Origin: SURF-32 sp964648365
GTDB taxonomy: Bacteria; Planctomycetota; Phycisphaerae; UBA1845
Direction: 5' to 3'
Length of the DNA stretch: 9,333 nt
NCBI GenBank assembly: GCA_964648365.1
Contig: CAZYLK010000213.1
Coordinates: 1 to 9,333, forward strand
Below, in pieces: positions 6,226-9,333 of this stretch. The stretch's first letter is position 1; each line of letters begins with the position of its first letter. Under the pieces are notes generated by a model. The model was given only the letters and a program-made list of their open reading frames with translations, made no database searches and was not told the DNA's origin. A program made the translations under genes and the position numbers.

Positions 6226-6269
6226 TCGGTCGCCGGCCGAGTTGCGTCCTGCCGCGGCCGATGCGGCAG
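6226..6269 (+). terminator. Two hairpins after the S46 gene, possible terminator
   Basis: TCGGTC 6226-6231 pairs with GGCCGA 6235-6240 across a 3-base loop, with one G-T pair. CTGCCGC 6249-6255 pairs perfectly with GCGGCAG 6263-6269 across a 7-base loop. They start 5 and 28 bases after the stop. No T run follows, so termination would have to be factor-dependent or weak; they may instead stabilise the 3' end. Confidence 0.4.
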
Positions 6270-6308
6270 ACGTCGCGATGCCCGCCGGCGTACGGGTGAA
6301 CGAAAGGC

Positions 6309-6338
6309 TTGCCCCGAAATCCCTGGCGGTGGTAACCT
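6309..6338 (+). promoter_or_regulatory. Weak promoter candidate for the S9-like gene
   Basis: TTGCCC at 6309-6314 and TAACCT at 6333-6338 are 18 bases apart and lie about 60 bases before the start codon. Their position after the hairpins suggests a separate transcript. The match to consensus is poor. Confidence 0.27.
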
Positions 6339-6399
6339 GAGTGCGGGTCAGGCTGCCGGTGGCCCGACCGAGTCGTTGGCTGACCGATCGCGAAGAAAG

Positions 6400-7437
6400 A
6401 TGCAAAACACATCAGCACGTTACTGGACGTTCCTGGTTGCACTGCTCGGCGCTCCTGTCGTCGTGTCGGCACAGAGCACGGCCGGCGATCCGGAGCGGGA
6501 GGAATCTCCGTCATCCGCTCCGATCACGACCGCGCCGCAGGACGCCGTGGAGAAACCGGCACAGGCACTCCGCGACGACTCGGAGTTGCGTAGCCTGCAC
6601 CACCTGGTCATCTCGACCGACGGAGCGTGGATGGCCGCGGAGGAGCGTTCAGGTGGCGGCGATGGAATCGTCCGCGTGTGGTCGACGGATCGCGAACGCA
6701 CATTCTCCATCGAACGCGGACAGAACCCGCGCATCAGCCGCGACTCGCGCTGGGTGAGCGCTCTGCAGAGGCCGGCGCTCCAGGACTCAGGGATGGCCAC
6801 GTCGGCGAACCGGCGTGCGGGCCAGACTCTGGTGCTGCTTGATTTGCAGGATGGTTCGCGAAAGACGTTTGACTTCGTCCTGTCTTATGACATGACCTAC
6901 GCCTCTACCTACTTGCTCTACGTGCAGTCACCGGCACCGAAGGCCGACGAGGAAGGGCCCGCGAAAGACAAGGTCACGAAGCAGCCGACAACGCCGGCCG
7001 CAACGCAGCGCCCCATGGGAACGTTGCACCAGGTTCCCCTGGACCCGGTTGGCTTTGCTCGAGAGCATCCTCGTTTTCAGCATCCTGCAGAGGTGTACAC
7101 CTATGAAAACGTCGTGGAGTTCGCCACTCATCCGACGTCCCATCACTTCGCCTATGTGTGGCGCGACGAAGAGAAAGGTCGCGACACACTCCACATCTGC
7201 AAATGGGGCATCCGCGCGTGGTACAGCGGGGACAGAATTGAAGGTCTGTGCTGGGGGCGCGATCCACGTCACGGCGCCGCCGACGATGCTCCAACCGACC
7301 ATATCACGCTTGGGTTTCTCGTCAGTTCGGAAAGGGCGGGCAAAGACGGGCAGCGCCGCGTGAGCAGCGCGCTCCACATGTGGAAACCGGGCCAGTCGGC
7401 CGACGAGAATTTTACGCGGGTAGACGATTCTCGCTGA
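6400..7437 (+). CDS. Secreted S9-like beta-propeller protein, truncated before a catalytic domain
   Basis: The product has 345 residues from ATG 6400. An upstream TTG (6376) is less likely because ATG gives a clean signal peptide: MQNTSARYW, a hydrophobic core, then cleavage near VSA-Q. The purine-rich GAAGAAAG before it is a weak ribosome site. Blade-like segments such as LHHLVISTDGAWMAAEER, IVRVWST, FSIERGQNPRISRDSRWVSA, GQTLVLLDLQDGS and ALHMWKPGQ resemble the N-terminal propeller of large bacterial S9 (prolyl oligopeptidase/acylaminoacyl-peptidase) proteins. Those proteins normally continue into an alpha/beta-hydrolase with a Ser-Asp-His triad. Here the frame stops after the propeller-like part, and none of the three frames downstream continues the similarity. 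It is either a relic or a stand-alone propeller. Residues about 178-206 are a charged, Pro-rich insert. Confidence 0.75.
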   Translation: MQNTSARYWTFLVALLGAPVVVSAQSTAGDPEREESPSSAPITTAPQDAVEKPAQALRDDSELRSLHHLVISTDGAWMAAEERSGGGDGIVRVWSTDRERTFSIERGQNPRISRDSRWVSALQRPALQDSGMATSANRRAGQTLVLLDLQDGSRKTFDFVLSYDMTYASTYLLYVQSPAPKADEEGPAKDKVTKQPTTPAATQRPMGTLHQVPLDPVGFAREHPRFQHPAEVYTYENVVEFATHPTSHHFAYVWRDEEKGRDTLHICKWGIRAWYSGDRIEGLCWGRDPRHGAADDAPTDHITLGFLVSSERAGKDGQRRVSSALHMWKPGQSADENFTRVDDSR

Positions 7438-7524
7438 TGCCTTTTGCCCGTAATCCAATAACGGCTCACGGCTCAAACCGGGTAAGCCACGTGCACGTCG
7501 GCGGTTCATGCCTCCCGACGGGAC

Positions 7525-7558
7525 GGCGGATGCGCCGGCGAGAACCGGCGCGTCCGCC
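7525..7558. terminator. Strong hairpin between convergent genes, likely bidirectional terminator
   Basis: The 14-base arms 7525-7538 and 7545-7558 pair fully with a single G-T wobble around a 6-base loop (CGAGAA). It lies 88 bases after the S9-like gene's stop and 25 bases beyond the end of the convergent VOC gene. No T run flanks it on either strand, but the stem is very GC-rich and its position fits termination of both transcripts. Confidence 0.6.
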
Positions 7559-7582
7559 TCGTCGTCGAACCGAACGTCTGCG

Positions 7583-7984
7583 TCATTCCGTTACGGTCGG
7601 CGGCTCGTCCGTAGGCTGTCCGAACCAGAGCCAGATGTCATCCGGATCGCGGACCTCGAACTCCTTCATACCGTAGACGGTGACGCGCAACTTCGACACA
7701 GGGGCGCCTCGCGACAGGAGTTCGTCCCGCAGTGCGACAACATCAGGCGTGTTGAAGTAGAAGATCTGGTAGTCACGGCTGCGGCGGGGCACGTCGCGGC
7801 GTACGCAATCGGTTGGCGGGGCATTGAACATGATGCTGCAGCCGTCCCGTTCCAGGTCGCACCAGACCGGCGGGTCGCCGAAAGTGTCGCCGCAACGGAA
7901 CCCGAGCTTGTCGCAATAGAACGTGATCGTTCGCTGCAAGTCCGTCACCGCCAGCATCGGGCGAATGCTTGTGATTGTCGCCAT
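7583..7984 (-). CDS. VOC-superfamily protein (glyoxalase/bleomycin-resistance fold)
   Basis: The product has 133 residues. The pattern RPMLAVTDLQRTITFYCDKL (8-27), the middle segment YQIFYFNTPDVVALRDELLS (72-91) and the closing FEVRDPDDIWLWFG are typical of one glyoxalase/bleomycin-resistance/dioxygenase module pair. The residues that bind metal in glyoxalase-type members appear absent: Pro-Met stands where the first-strand His is expected, and Trp where the Glu after the DPDG-type motif is expected. It may therefore be a metal-free binding protein rather than an enzyme, and the substrate is unknown. The frame stays open upstream to 8077, but GGAGAG at 7989-7994 places the start at 7984. TATAAC (8085 to 8080, minus strand) is a possible -10 box. 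Confidence 0.85.
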   Translation of the reverse strand: MATITSIRPMLAVTDLQRTITFYCDKLGFRCGDTFGDPPVWCDLERDGCSIMFNAPPTDCVRRDVPRRSRDYQIFYFNTPDVVALRDELLSRGAPVSKLRVTVYGMKEFEVRDPDDIWLWFGQPTDEPPTVTE

Positions 7985-8110
7985 AGATCTCTCCAGGAAT
8001 TCGCGCTCCGCGCCCGTCCCGCGACGAACGCGGCGGCGCGAATGCGTGCCGGACGTGCCGGTGGTGTGACGCATCATCGGTTATAGGCCCCGAAAGCTCC
8101 AGCCCGACGG

Positions 8111-8140
8111 TTGAGTCACCGCCGGCCGATCTGGTAGCAT
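8111..8140 (+). promoter_or_regulatory. Promoter candidate for the repeat protein
   Basis: TTGAGT at 8111-8116 and TAGCAT at 8135-8140 are separated by 18 bases, each matching four of six consensus bases. The pair lies 94 bases before the start codon, in the region shared with the divergent VOC gene. Confidence 0.35.
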
Positions 8141-8233
8141 GTCCGGTGTTGGGCCGAAACCCGGTCCGGCTGCGGACGCCGTCGTACTCGGCGACGGCCG
8201 GCGCGCCGCCCGGCTCCGTGGAGTTTGCAGAAC

Positions 8234-9333
8234 ATGTTCTTCCGTTTGTACGCGCGTGCGGCGCTGTGCGTGATCCTTGCGCTCGTTCTGACGGGTCCGG
8301 CGCTCGCGCAGACGCCGCTGGGGCCGGAGTTCACTTATCAGGGCCGCCTCGACCAGGACGGTCAACCCTACAACGGCAGCGTGGACCTTGAGTTCCGTCT
8401 GTTCGACCGCGCCGCCAATGGCGTCCAGATCGGGTCGAGCGTCGTGCTCAACAACATCTCAGTCGAGAATGGCCTCTTTACGGTCGAACTCAACGGGGGG
8501 GACGAGTTCGGGCCGAACGCGTTTGACGGCGACAGCCGCTGGCTTGCGGTCACGGTCAATGGCACGCCGCTCTCGCCGCGGCAGCCATTGACGGCCGCGC
8601 CACAGAGTCTGTTTTCGCTGAATGCGGACACGCTCGACGGGTTGGACTCGGGGGCGTTCCTCCAGTCCGTGCCCATGCCGCTGGTGCTCAGCGGCAGCGA
8701 TGTCGCCAGCGTGATCTCAGCGGCAACCTCCAGTCCCAACACCGGCGCTTCAGCGATTCGTGGCGAAGCCACGGGCGCCGGACAGCAGTATGCCATATTC
8801 GGCCTTTCACAGGGCACGATCGGCCGCGGTGTGTTCGGCTGGGCGCAGTCCGCTTCCGGCGCGAACTCGGGCGTCTATGGGCGATCCAACTCCACGGAAG
8901 GCTACGGCGTGTACGCATACGCCTCGGCCAGCGAGGGTGACAATTACGGTTTGTACGGCCGTTCGGACAGCACGTCCGGCCGCGGCGTTTTCGGCCGGGC
9001 GAGCGCAGCCACGGGGCTGACGTACGGCGTCGAAGGTCAGACCGAAAGCACATCGGGCCGAGGCGTCGGCGGTGTGGCGAATGCCGCCACCGGTACGACG
9101 TTCGGCGTGCATGGCGTGAGCGTCAGCACATCGGGGCGCGGTGTTTTCGGGCTGGCGAACGCGCTCAGCGGGACGACGTACGGCGTCTACGGATCAAGCG
9201 CCAGCCCGGCCGGGCGAGGTGTGTTTGGCGACGCCTTTGCTGACAGCGGCGTGACCGCCGGCGTCGAGGGGCGAAGCGCGAGCACGTCGGGTCGCGGCGT
9301 CATCGGCGAGGCCAGCGCCGCCACCGGCGTCAC
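8234..9333 (+). CDS. Secreted protein with FTYQGRL-type N-terminal domain and 26-residue repeats (3' end missing)
   Basis: An open frame of 366 complete codons runs off the right edge. Residues 1-25 are a signal peptide ending ALA-Q. Residues about 33-125 form a domain beginning FTYQGRL and including LEFRLFD, ENGLFTVEL and LSPRQPLTAAPQSLFS. I know this arrangement from exported proteins of Planctomycetota and some other bacteria, where its function is not established. NADTLDGLDSGAFLQ (130-144) is a recurrent linker in such proteins. From residue 187 on come seven units (last one cut) of 26 residues on the pattern G-V-x-G-x-S-x-S-T-S-G-R, then G-V-x-G-x-A-x-A-x-x-G-x-T-Y. This suggests a beta-solenoid or fibre on the cell surface. 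GGAG at 8220-8223 supports the start. Confidence 0.85.
   Translation, partial: MFFRLYARAALCVILALVLTGPALAQTPLGPEFTYQGRLDQDGQPYNGSVDLEFRLFDRAANGVQIGSSVVLNNISVENGLFTVELNGGDEFGPNAFDGDSRWLAVTVNGTPLSPRQPLTAAPQSLFSLNADTLDGLDSGAFLQSVPMPLVLSGSDVASVISAATSSPNTGASAIRGEATGAGQQYAIFGLSQGTIGRGVFGWAQSASGANSGVYGRSNSTEGYGVYAYASASEGDNYGLYGRSDSTSGRGVFGRASAATGLTYGVEGQTESTSGRGVGGVANAATGTTFGVHGVSVSTSGRGVFGLANALSGTTYGVYGSSASPAGRGVFGDAFADSGVTAGVEGRSASTSGRGVIGEASAATGV
8792..9333 (+). repeat. Tandem 78-base repeats coding for 26-residue units
   Basis: In-frame units start at 8792, 8870, 8948, 9026, 9104, 9182 and 9260, the last cut by the window edge. Each codes for two half-units of 12 and 14 residues, both beginning with a GV-x-G or similar motif. 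The third bases vary a lot between units while the Gly, Val and Ser/Thr positions are kept, so the array looks old and under selection, not recently amplified. Confidence 0.85.

Noticed and set aside
7508..8086. A 192-codon + strand frame opposite the VOC gene
   Set aside because: The minus-strand frame has clear VOC motifs and a GGAGAG site. The + frame is its shadow.
8792..9333. CRISPR array or other non-coding repeat
   Set aside because: The 78-base period is a multiple of three, the repeats are diverged mainly at third positions, and the protein pattern is conserved, so the array is coding.

Overview
The window is GC-rich throughout and codes mostly on the + strand. Several features point to a Planctomycetota bacterium, probably of the Phycisphaerae type: a secreted S46 peptidase homologue, an S9-like propeller protein, and a secreted protein that opens with an FTYQGRL-type domain and continues into glycine-rich repeats of 26 residues. 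This taxonomic reading rests on remembered family distributions, not on a search. The window falls into two parts, joined at a tRNA-Thr gene (3653-3725, minus strand).

Left part (1-about 3700): the right end of an integrated mobile element. In order, all on the + strand, it holds two tandem, partly overlapping genes of unknown function that share a 71-residue domain; a complete P27-family phage terminase small subunit with no large subunit after it; a gene-free stretch of about 520 bases with C/G tracts, a good sigma70-like promoter and a structured-looking leader; a small unknown ORF; and a complete tyrosine recombinase. Between the integrase and the 3' end of the tRNA gene lie about 175 bases with direct repeats and A-tracts spaced at the helical period, as expected for an attachment-site arm. 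Having terS and int but no neighbouring terL, portal or capsid gene suggests either a phage satellite (PICI-like logic) or a reduced prophage. The rest of the element lies outside the window to the left.

Right part (3726-9333): chromosomal-type genes for exported proteins. An S46 dipeptidyl-peptidase homologue keeps the expected Asp and Ser but has Thr-Arg in place of the His-His of the TNHH motif, so it is probably inactive. It is followed by a secreted protein that resembles only the N-terminal beta-propeller part of an S9 (prolyl oligopeptidase-like) enzyme and stops before any catalytic domain. Two peptidase-like genes, each lacking part of its catalytic apparatus, therefore sit side by side. 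A strong hairpin separates them from a convergent VOC/glyoxalase-family gene. Divergent from that gene is the secreted 26-residue-repeat protein, which runs off the right edge.

The strongest leads are the terS-int element with its paralogous unknown pair and structured control regions, and the S46 homologue lacking its catalytic histidine.
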